This document shows, piece by piece, positions 28,239-37,031 of a stretch of 64,000 nt of DNA. Within the stretch, counting starts at the first letter, position 1. Every line of letters begins with the position of its first letter. The notes beneath the pieces were generated by a model. That model saw nothing but the letters and a program-made list of their open reading frames with translations. It was not told where the DNA came from and did not search any database. The stretch covers positions 2,422,021-2,486,020 of the forward strand of contig NZ_JH815185.1 of assembly GCF_000296385.1 (NCBI RefSeq), in the 5' to 3' direction. Made by a program: the position numbers and the translations under genes. This DNA is from Lachnoanaerobaculum sp. OBRC5-5 (GTDB lineage: Bacteria; Bacillota; Clostridia; Lachnospirales; Lachnospiraceae).

Positions 28239-29603
28239 TTATATCATTTCTTCAGGTTTAAATACCTCATCAAATTTTTCCTCTGTCATAAGATTCATGA
28301 CAAGAGTCGCCTCTTTCAGAGAAATATTTTTCTCATGTGCAAGCTTGGCAACTTTTGCAGCGTTCTCATATCCGATATATGGACTGATTGCGGTTACAAG
28401 CATCAGTGAATTATGCAGATTTTCATGCATTTTTTGTTTGTTTGCCTTGATACCGCACACACAGTGAACTCTGAATGAGTCCATTCCTTCAGATAAAATT
28501 CTGACAGACTGAAGGAAGTTATGGATAAGCACAGGCATAAATACATTCAGCTCAAAATTTCCCTGGCTTGATGCCATATTTACAGCCGTATTATTTGACA
28601 TTACCTGTACACATACCATGGTCATCGACTCGCACTGTGTAGGATTTACTTTTCCCGGCATTATTGAGCTTCCGGGTTCGTTTTCAGGGATAAATATCTC
28701 ACCCAAACCGCATCTTGGTCCGCTTGAAAGCCATCTTATATCATTTGCTGTTTTCATCAAATCGCCTGAAAGAGATGAAAGTGCTCCATGTACAAAGGCA
28801 AGTTCGGATTTTGAAGTTAAAGCATGGAATTTATTGCTGTCTGTGACAAAATCTTTACCGGTAAGTTTTGATATATTCTTTGCAACCAGAGTATCAAATC
28901 CCTTAGGAGCATTGAGGCCTGTACCTACCGCAGTGGCACCGAGAGCAAGCTTTTTTATAAAGGGAAGCGCACTTTCTATTTGCTTATAATCATTTTCAAG
29001 GGAAGCCCTCCATCCGCTTATTTCCTGTGAAAAGGCGATAGGAGTGGCATCCTGTAAATGTGTTCTTCCGGATTTTACAATTCCTTCATTTTCTTCTTCA
29101 AGCTTTTTAAATGCAAGTATCAGCTTATCTAAAGAAGGGAGGAGCTTATCCTGTACTTCCAAAACTGCAGCTATATGCATTGCGGCGGGGAAGGTGTCGT
29201 TTGAGCTTTGTGACATATTTACATCATCATTCGGATGCAAAAGCTTTTTACCCAAAATCTCATTGCCTCTATTGGTAATTACCTCATTTACATTCATATT
29301 GCTCTGAGTACCGCTGCCGGTCTGCCATACGGAGAGCGGAAAGTGCTCGTCAAGTTTACCTTCAAGTATTTCATTGCAAACCTTACTTATAATGTTTGAC
29401 TTTTCCTCAGTCAATTTTCCAAGTTCAAGATTTGTAGCGGCACAGGCTGATTTCAGATATGCAAATGCTCTTATCACCTCCATCGGAATTTTTTCGGTAC
29501 CAATTTTAAAGTTTGAAAGACTTCTTGCTGTTTGAGCGCCGTAATATTTGTCCACAGGTACTTCAATACTGCCCATAGAGTCATGCTCTATACGATATTC
29601 CAT
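28239..29603 (-). CDS. fumC: Fumarate hydratase, class II
   Basis: Interconverts fumarate and malate. The 454-residue protein belongs to the aspartase/fumarase superfamily. It shows VPVDKYYGAQTARS near residue 16, TGSGTQSNMN near residue 95, SGRTHLQDATPI near residue 176 and the signature GSSIMPGKVNPTQCE near residue 307. The VNEVI and SSNDTFPAA segments agree with FumC rather than aspartase, although the two are similar enough that aspartase cannot be excluded. It is the first gene of a two-gene minus-strand unit with the MATE exporter. Confidence 0.88.
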   Translation of the reverse strand: MEYRIEHDSMGSIEVPVDKYYGAQTARSLSNFKIGTEKIPMEVIRAFAYLKSACAATNLELGKLTEEKSNIISKVCNEILEGKLDEHFPLSVWQTGSGTQSNMNVNEVITNRGNEILGKKLLHPNDDVNMSQSSNDTFPAAMHIAAVLEVQDKLLPSLDKLILAFKKLEEENEGIVKSGRTHLQDATPIAFSQEISGWRASLENDYKQIESALPFIKKLALGATAVGTGLNAPKGFDTLVAKNISKLTGKDFVTDSNKFHALTSKSELAFVHGALSSLSGDLMKTANDIRWLSSGPRCGLGEIFIPENEPGSSIMPGKVNPTQCESMTMVCVQVMSNNTAVNMASSQGNFELNVFMPVLIHNFLQSVRILSEGMDSFRVHCVCGIKANKQKMHENLHNSLMLVTAISPYIGYENAAKVAKLAHEKNISLKEATLVMNLMTEEKFDEVFKPEEMI

Positions 29604-29625
29604 AGTTTTCTCCTAACATCATTTA

Positions 29626-29634
29626 TGCTATAAT
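29626..29634 (+). promoter_or_regulatory. Extended -10 promoter of lepB
   Basis: TGC followed by TATAAT (29629-29634) forms an extended -10. There is no good -35 at 17 bases. It sits in the 70-base divergent gap between fumC and lepB. Confidence 0.5.
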
Positions 29635-29673
29635 CAGTTTAACAAAAAACAAAATAAAAAAACAGGTCAATAA

Positions 29674-30204
29674 ATGAAAATAAAAAAACAAGAGTCAAGA
29701 TTTTTAATAATACTGGACATATTGATGCAATTGGCAGTGATACTTTCACTTGCATGGTTTGTGGTGTATATATTCGGAGCGAAAACCTTTATGGTCGGTC
29801 AGTCCATGTCACCGCAGATAGAGCAGGGAGAGGCTGTACTTATAAATAAAGCCGCATATACTTTTTTAAAACCTAAAAGATATGATTTGATAGCATTTCA
29901 AAATACAGACGGAAGAATATGTATCAGAAGAGTAATAGGGCTTCCGGGTGAAAGTGTTAATATAAGAGAAGGTTTGGTTTATATAGACGGTGAAGCATTG
30001 GATAAGTTTTTTGAGGCTTCATCGGGCGGTTTGGCGGCAGATGAAATTAAGTTGGCAAGCAATGAATATTTTGTATTGGGTGATAACAGAGTCGGAAGTG
30101 AAGATTCCAGAATCTCTACAATAGGAAATGTGACGGAAGATATGATTATAGGTAATGCATGGATCAGAGTATTGCCTGTAAAAAGGATAGGTTTTATAAA
30201 ATAG
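29674..30204 (+). CDS. lepB: Signal peptidase I-family protein, Arg at the catalytic Lys position
   Basis: A 176-residue protein with one N-terminal membrane segment (about residues 10-32). The catalytic Ser motif is QSMSPQ with Ser44. Box C/D reads CIRRVIGLPGE (residues 83-93): the position of the general-base Lys (KRVIGLPGD in SipS and LepB) is Arg85. Box E (LGDNRVGSEDSR) is intact. Signal peptidase I removes leader peptides from exported proteins with a Ser-Lys dyad; Lys to Arg would be expected to impair this. The protein may be inactive or use a shifted residue. It is followed 21 bases later by rbgA. Confidence 0.85.
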   Translation: MKIKKQESRFLIILDILMQLAVILSLAWFVVYIFGAKTFMVGQSMSPQIEQGEAVLINKAAYTFLKPKRYDLIAFQNTDGRICIRRVIGLPGESVNIREGLVYIDGEALDKFFEASSGGLAADEIKLASNEYFVLGDNRVGSEDSRISTIGNVTEDMIIGNAWIRVLPVKRIGFIK

Positions 30205-30225
30205 AGCCTGATGAAAGGATAGTTT

Positions 30226-31065
30226 ATGAAGATACAATGGTACCCGGGTCATATGACCAAGGCAAAAAGAGCCATGTCAGATGCCATAAAGCTTGTGGAT
30301 ATTATTATAGAGATGACGGATGCCAGAGCACCTGAGGCTACAAGAAATCCGGAAATCATGGAACTGGGCTCCAATAAGTCCAGAATTATTATATTAAATA
30401 AGGCTGATCTCTCCGATGAGAGTGCAAACAACAGATGGGCAAGCCATTATAAGGAGCAGGGTTATGAGTGCATGTTTATGGACTCCAGAAAGAAAAACGG
30501 AGTGAATGCACTGATAAAGGCTATAGAGAATGTTTCAAAGGAAAAGAGAGAAAGAGACGCCAAAAGAGGAATTAAAAACAGACCTGTAAGAGCAATGGTG
30601 GCAGGTATTCCGAATGTCGGAAAGTCCACACTTATAAACTCGGTTTCAGGAAGAGCAATGGCAAAGACCGGAAATAAACCGGGAGTTACCAAGGGGAATC
30701 AGTGGATAAAACTTAAAGGTCAGATAGAACTTTTAGATACTCCGGGAATACTTTGGCCAAAGTTTGAAGACGAAAACATCGGTGAGATGATTGCATTTAT
30801 CGGCTCTATAAACGATATGATTATAGATATCAGAGAGCTGGGGCTTGAACTTATTAAATGGTTTATTAAAAACAGGCCTGAGATACTTACAGAAAGATTT
30901 GAGATGGAAGACGGTGATGATGAAAATGCCGTTTTAATAAAAATAGCAAACTTAAGAGGTTGTACAAAGAAGGGCAATGAGCTTGACTATGATAAGGCCG
31001 CAAGTATCTTTGTAAATGAGTTCAGGTCGGGGAAACTTGGAAGAGTTACATTACAAATGCCGTAG
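30226..31065 (+). CDS. rbgA: Ribosome biogenesis GTPase YlqF/RbgA
   Basis: A 279-residue circularly permuted GTPase needed for late 50S assembly. It begins IQWYPGHMTKAKR, the family signature. The G motifs come in the order G4 (NKADL, near residue 59), G1 (GIPNVGKST, near residue 128) and G3 (DTPG, near residue 171), as expected for a permuted GTPase. AAAGGA precedes the ATG. rnhB starts 9 bases downstream, the same order as ylqF-rnhB in Bacillus subtilis. Confidence 0.96.
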   Translation: MKIQWYPGHMTKAKRAMSDAIKLVDIIIEMTDARAPEATRNPEIMELGSNKSRIIILNKADLSDESANNRWASHYKEQGYECMFMDSRKKNGVNALIKAIENVSKEKRERDAKRGIKNRPVRAMVAGIPNVGKSTLINSVSGRAMAKTGNKPGVTKGNQWIKLKGQIELLDTPGILWPKFEDENIGEMIAFIGSINDMIIDIRELGLELIKWFIKNRPEILTERFEMEDGDDENAVLIKIANLRGCTKKGNELDYDKAASIFVNEFRSGKLGRVTLQMP

Positions 31066-31074
31066 GAAAACAGG

Positions 31075-31719
31075 ATGAGGAAAATAAGTGAAGAAAAACT
31101 TGCCCTTGAGAGAGTAAGACTTGAGGGCATGAGAGAATTTGAAAATAAATACAGCGATTTGGCATATGTTGCCGGTATAGACGAGGCAGGCAGAGGGCCG
31201 CTTGCAGGTCCTGTGGTGGCGGCTGCGGTAATTTTGCCGAAGGACATCTTCCTTCCTTTTTTAAATGACTCCAAAAAGGTGACGGAAAAAAGAAGAGATG
31301 TTTTATTTGATGAAATAAAGCAAAACGCCATAGCGTACGGTATAGGTATTGCTTCAAATACTTTGATAGATGAGATAAATATATTACAGGCTACTTATGA
31401 GGCAATGAGAGAGGCCGTAAATGCACTGGAAAAAACACCTGATGTTTTACTGGTGGATGCTGTACATATACCTGATATAAATATAAAGCAGGTGGGTATA
31501 GTAAAAGGAGATGCCAAGAGTGTAAATATAGCTGCAGCAAGTATACTTGCAAAGGTCACCAGAGACAGGCTTATGGCAGAGTATGATAAAATCTACCCTG
31601 AGTACGGCTTTGCATCAAATAAGGGCTACGGTACGGCGACACATATAGCGGCTTTAAAGGAAATAGGGCCATGTGCCATACACAGAAAATCATTTATAGG
31701 AAATTTTGCAAGTGAATAA
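31075..31719 (+). CDS. rnhB: Ribonuclease HII
   Basis: Cleaves RNA in RNA-DNA hybrids, including single ribonucleotides in DNA. The 214-residue protein has the catalytic Asp-Glu motif [19 protein letters not shown] near residue 36, the [11 protein letters not shown] segment near residue 64, and the later acidic residues in LLVDAVHI and [14 protein letters not shown]. The length is normal. Its stop lies inside the start region of the yraN frame. Confidence 0.96.
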   Translation: MRKISEEKLALERVRLEGMREFENKYSDLAYVAGIDEAGRGPLAGPVVAAAVILPKDIFLPFLNDSKKVTEKRRDVLFDEIKQNAIAYGIGIASNTLIDEINILQATYEAMREAVNALEKTPDVLLVDAVHIPDINIKQVGIVKGDAKSVNIAAASILAKVTRDRLMAEYDKIYPEYGFASNKGYGTATHIAALKEIGPCAIHRKSFIGNFASE

Positions 31720-32053
31720 AAGAGAAGTCGGAAACAAGGGGGAGGCAATTGCTGCCTCTTTTCTTGAAAATAACGGAATTATAATACTTGAAAGAAACTA
31801 CCGAAACAGATTCGGTGAGATAGATATTATCGCCATAGAAGGCAATGTATTATTATTTATAGAAGTAAAATACAGGAAAGATGAAAGCTTCGGATATCCG
31901 CTTGAGTCTGTAGGATATTTTAAGCAACAGAAAATACGAAAACTGGCAAGGTATTATCTTAATGAAAAGCATTATTTCATGCACAGTATAAGATTTGACT
32001 GTATAGGAATAATGGGTGAGAAGATAGACTGGATAAAAGGAGCATTTTATTGA
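31706..32053 (+). CDS. yraN: YraN family (UPF0102) nuclease-like protein
   Basis: A 115-residue protein of the restriction-endonuclease-like fold. Motifs: [15 protein letters not shown] at the start, [16 protein letters not shown] near residue 33 and [10 protein letters not shown] near residue 50 (PD-(D/E)XK-type Asp, Glu and Lys). Starts possible are TTG at 31706 and GTG at 31712; AGGAAA upstream fits TTG better. It overlaps the rnhB end by 14 bases. The exact role of YraN is unclear; it is often found beside rnhB. Confidence 0.9.
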   Translation: MQVNKREVGNKGEAIAASFLENNGIIILERNYRNRFGEIDIIAIEGNVLLFIEVKYRKDESFGYPLESVGYFKQQKIRKLARYYLNEKHYFMHSIRFDCIGIMGEKIDWIKGAFY

Positions 32054-32907
32054 GTATAAAGATATTAAAAAAGAATGATAAAAACATTTTGAAACTGAAA
32101 AAGGCGGAAAACGGAGTGGAATATTTTTCGTTTGAAGTATTGGAAAAATATGAGGAGCTTGTTCAGGGATTTTCCACAAGGATAGGAGGGGTAAGCGAAG
32201 GCCCTTATGCCTCTATGAATTTAAGTTTCAGCAGAGAGCCTGATAATAAAGAGGGTGTGCTTGAGAATTATAAAAGAATGGCAAAAGCGCTGGGAGTAAA
32301 GGAAGACAGTTTTGTGCTCTCATATCAGGAGCATTCCATCAATGTAAGAGTAGTGAATAAAAGCGATATGGGTAAGGGAGTATCGGTTGAAAGAGACTAC
32401 AGAAATATTGACGGACTGATAACTGATGAGAGAGGCATTACCTTGGGGGCTTTTTTTGCAGACTGTATTCCGCTTTATTTTTATGACAGAAAAAAACAGG
32501 TAATAGGACTTGCACATTCGGGGTGGAGAGGCACCTGCAAAAGAATGGGCGCGGTAATGATAGATGAGATGGCAAAAAACTTCGGTACGGATGCAAAGGA
32601 TGTAATTGCCTGTATAGGCCCCGGGATTTGTCAAGACTGCTACCAGGTAAGTGAAGATGTGTATGAAGAGTTTTCAAAAAATTTTAAAAGTGAAGATATC
32701 GAGAGTATTTTCAGAGAAGACGGAGAGGATCATTTCAGACTTTCACTTTGGAAAGCGAATGAAACAGTCTTAAAAGAGGCGGGAGTTTTGCCTGAGAATA
32801 TATTTACATCAAATATTTGTACCGCTTGCAATCCGGATTTACTTTATTCCCATAGAATAATGGGAGATATCAGAGGAAATATGGCCGCATTTTTGGCATT
32901 AAAATAA
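32050..32907 (+). CDS. pgeF: Laccase-domain protein (PgeF/YfiH family)
   Basis: A 285-residue member of the multicopper-like YfiH family, shown elsewhere to act as purine nucleoside phosphorylase and in peptidoglycan editing. Motifs: QGFSTRIGGVSEGPYASMNL near residue 39, the metal-site HSGWRGTCKRMG near residue 157, and CIGPGICQDCYQVSEDV near residue 190, supplying Cys and His ligands. The start is the TTG at 32050, overlapping the yraN stop by 4 bases. Which activity matters here is not decided by sequence. Confidence 0.88.
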   Translation: MSIKILKKNDKNILKLKKAENGVEYFSFEVLEKYEELVQGFSTRIGGVSEGPYASMNLSFSREPDNKEGVLENYKRMAKALGVKEDSFVLSYQEHSINVRVVNKSDMGKGVSVERDYRNIDGLITDERGITLGAFFADCIPLYFYDRKKQVIGLAHSGWRGTCKRMGAVMIDEMAKNFGTDAKDVIACIGPGICQDCYQVSEDVYEEFSKNFKSEDIESIFREDGEDHFRLSLWKANETVLKEAGVLPENIFTSNICTACNPDLLYSHRIMGDIRGNMAAFLALK

Positions 32908-32988
32908 TTTATTGTCTAACTGTAACCTTGGACTTGCTAAAAGTTGATAAAGTAATTATACTGTTAATATTTGAATAAAGGAGGCTAT

Positions 32989-33303
32989 ATGGAAGATTTT
33001 TTCAAGAAGTTAAGCATATATGGAAGTATTGCTAAAGAAGAAGGACAGAAAATAGCACAGAATGCTTTAAATAAGGGCAGAGAAATTGCCGATATTACAA
33101 AGCTCAAAAGAGACATAAAAATAGAAGAGGATATTATAAAGTCCTACAAAATGGTTATAGGAGAGTATGTAGCGGCCAACGATCTTTTAAAAGATGATGA
33201 GCTGGTATTTGATCAGAGATCAAAGATACTTGAATGCCAAAAGAAATTAGATGAGTTGAATGCAAAGCTTGAAGAAATGAGCAAAAATAACAAACAGGTA
33301 TAA
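32989..33303 (+). CDS. Small coiled-coil protein of unknown function
   Basis: A 104-residue protein from the ATG at 32989, which follows an AAAGGAGG site; an upstream TTG at 32971 would lie before that site and is rejected. It is highly charged and almost entirely helical, with a likely coiled coil from about residue 20 (AQNALNKGREIADITKLKRD) to the end, where QKKLDELNAKLEEM repeats heptads. No signal peptide or cysteine-based metal site of note. It stands 10 bases before an aminotransferase gene. I do not recognise the family beyond a general resemblance to small zinc-ribbon/coiled-coil proteins lacking the ribbon. Confidence 0.65.
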   Translation: MEDFFKKLSIYGSIAKEEGQKIAQNALNKGREIADITKLKRDIKIEEDIIKSYKMVIGEYVAANDLLKDDELVFDQRSKILECQKKLDELNAKLEEMSKNNKQV

Positions 33304-33313
33304 GGAGAAGATA

Positions 33314-34600
33314 ATGAAACCATACGCAGAATTGACAAAAGAGGAACTTTTGGAGCTTAAGAAAAGCTTGAAGGCTGAATATAAGGCTATGCAGGCCAAA
33401 GACTTGAAACTTGATATGAGCAGAGGAAAGCCTTCACAGGAGCAGCTTGATATCTCTATGGGACTTATGGATGTACTTTCATCAGATAAAGATCTTATGA
33501 GTGAGAACGGTTCAGACTGCAGAAACTACGGCGTACTTGACGGTATTCCTGAGGCAAAGGAGCTTATGGGTGATATGATGGAGGTTCCGGCAGATAACCT
33601 TATTATCTACGGAAACTCAAGTCTTAATGTAATGTATGACTGTATCTCAAGATCATATACACATGGAGTAATGGGTTCAACACCATGGTGTAAGCTTGAC
33701 AAAGTAAAGTTCCTTTGTATAGTACCGGGATATGACAGACATTTTGCAATAACGGAGTATTTCGGATTTGAGAATGTATGTGTACCGATGCTTGAGAGCG
33801 GTCCCGATATGGATATGATAGAAGAACTTGTGCAAAAGGATGACTCAATAAAGGGAATCTGGTGTGTACCGAAGTATTCAAATCCTACAGGAAACTCATA
33901 CTCTGACGAAGTTGTAAGAAGATTTGCAAGATTAAAGCCTGCCGCCAAGGATTTCAGAATTTATTGGGATAATGCATATACAATTCATCATCTCTATGAC
34001 CTTGACCAGGATCACCTTATAGAGATTTTGGCTGAGTGTAAGAGAGCGGGAAATCCTGATCTTGTATATAAGTTTGCTTCCACATCAAAGGTTACATTCC
34101 CGGGATCAGGTATTGCGGCACTTGCAACATCACATAACAATCTTGAGGATATAAAGAAACAGTTGAAGATGCAGACAATCGGACATGATAAGGTAAATCA
34201 ACTTAGACATGTAAGATATTTCAAAGATATTCACGGTATGGTAGAGCATATGAAAAAGCATGCCGACTCACTCAGACCTAAGTTTGAGATGGTAATAGAT
34301 ACTCTTGAAAAAGAACTTGGCGGTCTTGGTATAGCAAGCTGGACAAAGCCGAAGGGCGGATACTTTATCTCTTTTGATACAATGGACGGATGTGCTAAGG
34401 AAGTTGTATCAAAATGTAAAAAGGCCGGTGTTGTAATGACAGGTGCAGGAGCTACATTCCCGGGCGGAAAAGATCCGGATGATAAGAATATTCGTATCGC
34501 TCCTTCATTCCCGCCTGTAGCGGATTTGGAGATAGCGGCAAACCTTCTGTGTCTATGTACAAAGATGGCGGCAGTTGATAAACTCTTAGGAGAATTATAA
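33314..34600 (+). CDS. Aminotransferase class I/II, AspT-like (PF12897-type)
   Basis: A 428-residue PLP enzyme. It carries LDMSRGKPSQEQL near residue 33, NSSLNVMYDC near residue 98, a KYSNPTGNSYSDEVV segment near residue 190, the PLP-contact DNAYTIHHL near residue 221 and the Schiff-base lysine in STSKVTFPGSGIA near residue 257. This resembles the aspartate aminotransferase group first characterised from Corynebacterium (AspT), often annotated as MocR-like aminotransferase although there is no GntR domain. Aspartate/2-oxoglutarate transamination is the best guess. GGAGAAG precedes the ATG, and its stop overlaps the next start (TAATG). Confidence 0.88.
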   Translation: MKPYAELTKEELLELKKSLKAEYKAMQAKDLKLDMSRGKPSQEQLDISMGLMDVLSSDKDLMSENGSDCRNYGVLDGIPEAKELMGDMMEVPADNLIIYGNSSLNVMYDCISRSYTHGVMGSTPWCKLDKVKFLCIVPGYDRHFAITEYFGFENVCVPMLESGPDMDMIEELVQKDDSIKGIWCVPKYSNPTGNSYSDEVVRRFARLKPAAKDFRIYWDNAYTIHHLYDLDQDHLIEILAECKRAGNPDLVYKFASTSKVTFPGSGIAALATSHNNLEDIKKQLKMQTIGHDKVNQLRHVRYFKDIHGMVEHMKKHADSLRPKFEMVIDTLEKELGGLGIASWTKPKGGYFISFDTMDGCAKEVVSKCKKAGVVMTGAGATFPGGKDPDDKNIRIAPSFPPVADLEIAANLLCLCTKMAAVDKLLGEL

Positions 34601-36237
34601 TGATTAGTGCAAACGGAATAACACTCAGATTAGGGAAGAAAGCCCTTTTTGAAGATGTTAATATAAAATTTACACCGGGCAACTGTTATGGACTTATAGG
34701 TGCAAACGGTGCCGGAAAGTCAACATTCCTTAAGATACTCTCAGGGAAGATAGAACCTACAAACGGTGATATAGTAATAACACCGGGAGAGAGACTTTCA
34801 TTCTTGGAGCAGGACCATTTCAAATATGATACATATACTGTTTTGGATACGGTAATAATGGGAAATGCAAGGCTGTATGAGATAATGAAGGAAAAGGATG
34901 CAATATATGCAAAGCCTGATTTTACTGAAGAAGACGGTATAAAGGCGGCTGACCTTGAAGGTGAGTTTGCAAATATGAACGGTTGGGAGGCAGAATCCGA
35001 TGCGGCGGCACTTCTGAACGGACTTGGAGTCGATACTGAACATCACTATACATTGATGAGTGATATGCCGTCAAACCTTAAGGTAAAGGTGCTTCTTGCA
35101 AAGGCGCTCTTCGGTAATCCGGATATACTTTTACTTGACGAGCCTACAAACCACCTTGATTTGGATGCTATTGCCTGGCTTGAAGAGTTCCTTATAAACT
35201 TTGAAAACACAATTATAGTTGTATCTCATGACAGATATTTCCTTAATAAAGTCTGTACAATGATTGCAGATATCGACTATGGCAAGATACAGCTTTATGC
35301 AGGAAACTATGATTTCTGGTATGAGTCAAGTCAGCTTATGGTTCGCCAGATGAAGGAAGCAAACAGAAAGAAAGAAGAAAAGATCAAGGAGTTGCAGGAG
35401 TTTATCCAAAGATTCTCTGCAAATGCTTCAAAATCAAAGCAGGCTACATCCAGAAAGAGAGCTTTGGAAAAAATAGAGCTTGATGACATTAAGCCTTCTT
35501 CAAGAAAATATCCATATATCGACTTCAGACCTGCAAGAGAGATAGGTAATGAAGTTCTTACAGTTGAGAATCTTTCAAAGACTATCGACGGAGAGAAAAT
35601 TCTTGATAATATCAGCTTTGTGTTAAACAGAGAAGACAAGGTGGCACTTGTAGGACCTAATGAAAAGGCAAAGACCGTACTTTTCAAGATCCTTGCAGGA
35701 GAGATGGAGCCTGACAGCGGAAGCTATAAATGGGGTCTTACCACTACACAGAGCTATTTCCCTAAGGACAATACCAAGGATTTCTCAGGTGATGAAACAA
35801 TAGTTGACTGGCTTACAGGATATTCTGAAATCAAGGATGCTACATATGTAAGAGGTTTCCTTGGAAGAATGCTTTTTGCAGGTGAAGACGGTGTAAAGAA
35901 AGTGAATGTACTCTCAGGAGGAGAGAAGGTTCGTTGTATGCTATCAAAGCTTATGATAAGCGGAGCAAATGTACTTATACTTGACGAGCCTACCGACCAC
36001 CTTGATATGGAGTCTATTACAGCACTCAACACCGGACTTGAAAAGTTCAAGGGTGTACTTATCTTCTCATCAAGAGACCATCAGGTAGTACAGACTACAG
36101 CTAACAGAATTATGGAAATCATTAACGGAAGTCTTATAGACAAGATTACTACATATGATGAGTACCTTGAGTCTGATGAGATGGCAAGAAAGAGATTTAC
36201 ATATACTGTTTCAGCAGATGAAGAGAGTGATGATTGA
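34600..36237 (+). CDS. ABC-F family ATPase
   Basis: A 545-residue soluble protein with two nucleotide-binding domains and no membrane part. The first has [17 protein letters not shown] near residue 31 and [13 protein letters not shown] near residue 176; the linker (about 245-300) is basic, with [20 protein letters not shown]; the second has a Walker A reading [10 protein letters not shown] (residues ~350), which lacks the usual GxGKST glycine/Ser pattern, and [13 protein letters not shown] near residue 463. ABC-F proteins act on ribosomes in translation regulation or antibiotic protection. The Walker A change is typical of the YbiT-like branch, so a housekeeping role is likelier than resistance. 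Confidence 0.88.
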   Translation: MISANGITLRLGKKALFEDVNIKFTPGNCYGLIGANGAGKSTFLKILSGKIEPTNGDIVITPGERLSFLEQDHFKYDTYTVLDTVIMGNARLYEIMKEKDAIYAKPDFTEEDGIKAADLEGEFANMNGWEAESDAAALLNGLGVDTEHHYTLMSDMPSNLKVKVLLAKALFGNPDILLLDEPTNHLDLDAIAWLEEFLINFENTIIVVSHDRYFLNKVCTMIADIDYGKIQLYAGNYDFWYESSQLMVRQMKEANRKKEEKIKELQEFIQRFSANASKSKQATSRKRALEKIELDDIKPSSRKYPYIDFRPAREIGNEVLTVENLSKTIDGEKILDNISFVLNREDKVALVGPNEKAKTVLFKILAGEMEPDSGSYKWGLTTTQSYFPKDNTKDFSGDETIVDWLTGYSEIKDATYVRGFLGRMLFAGEDGVKKVNVLSGGEKVRCMLSKLMISGANVLILDEPTDHLDMESITALNTGLEKFKGVLIFSSRDHQVVQTTANRIMEIINGSLIDKITTYDEYLESDEMARKRFTYTVSADEESDD

Positions 36238-36238
36238 T

Positions 36239-37006
36239 ATGGCAAGTACAAAGAAAATGATTTCATGGAATGTCAACGGACTTAGAGCCGCCGTTACCAA
36301 GGGGTTTTTAGACTTCTTTAGAGATATTGATGCAGATATTTTCTGCATACAGGAGTCAAAGCTCTCAGAAGGTCAAATAGAGCTTGACCTTCCGGGATAT
36401 TATGACTATTGGAATTATGCGCAAAAAAAAGGCTACTCAGGCGTGGCTGTATTTACTAAAGATAAGCCTCTTAATGTAACTTACGGCATCGGTATAGAGG
36501 AACATGATAATGAGGGTAGAGTTATTACGGCGGAGTATGAAGATTTTTATCTGATAACCTGCTATACTCCAAACTCTCAAAGAGGTCTTACAAGACTTGA
36601 CTACAGAATGACTTGGGAAGATGCTTTCCTCTCCTATATCTTAAAGCTTGAAGAAAAAAAGCCGGTGATATTCTGCGGTGATTTGAATGTTGCTCATAAA
36701 GAGATAGATTTGAAAAATCCTAAGACCAATAGGAAAAATGCCGGATTTACAGATGAGGAAAGAGGCAAGATGGATGTTATTTTGACCTCAGGCTTTTGCG
36801 ACAGCTTCAGAGTACTGTATCCGGATAAAACGGATGCTTACTCATGGTGGTCCTATATGGGCGGTGCCAGAGCAAAGAATGTCGGTTGGCGTATTGACTA
36901 TTTTATAGTATCTGATAAATTAAAAGATAGAATAAAGGAAGCTAAGATACACAGTGATATCTTAGGTTCGGATCATTGTCCGGTAGAACTGGATATTGAA
37001 ATATAA
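36239..37006 (+). CDS. xth: Exodeoxyribonuclease III / AP endonuclease
   Basis: DNA repair nuclease of 255 residues from the ATG at 36239; an ATG at 36230 is also possible. It starts [13 protein letters not shown], with the metal Glu in FCIQESKL near residue 38, then a [17 protein letters not shown] segment near residue 105, the catalytic Asp/Asn in CGDLNVAH near residue 146 and the final [10 protein letters not shown]. It begins one base after the ABC-F stop. Longer upstream frame is an artefact running inside the ABC-F gene. Confidence 0.94.
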   Translation: MASTKKMISWNVNGLRAAVTKGFLDFFRDIDADIFCIQESKLSEGQIELDLPGYYDYWNYAQKKGYSGVAVFTKDKPLNVTYGIGIEEHDNEGRVITAEYEDFYLITCYTPNSQRGLTRLDYRMTWEDAFLSYILKLEEKKPVIFCGDLNVAHKEIDLKNPKTNRKNAGFTDEERGKMDVILTSGFCDSFRVLYPDKTDAYSWWSYMGGARAKNVGWRIDYFIVSDKLKDRIKEAKIHSDILGSDHCPVELDIEI

Positions 37007-37031
37007 ATATATGACTTAAAGGAGGTGCGTT

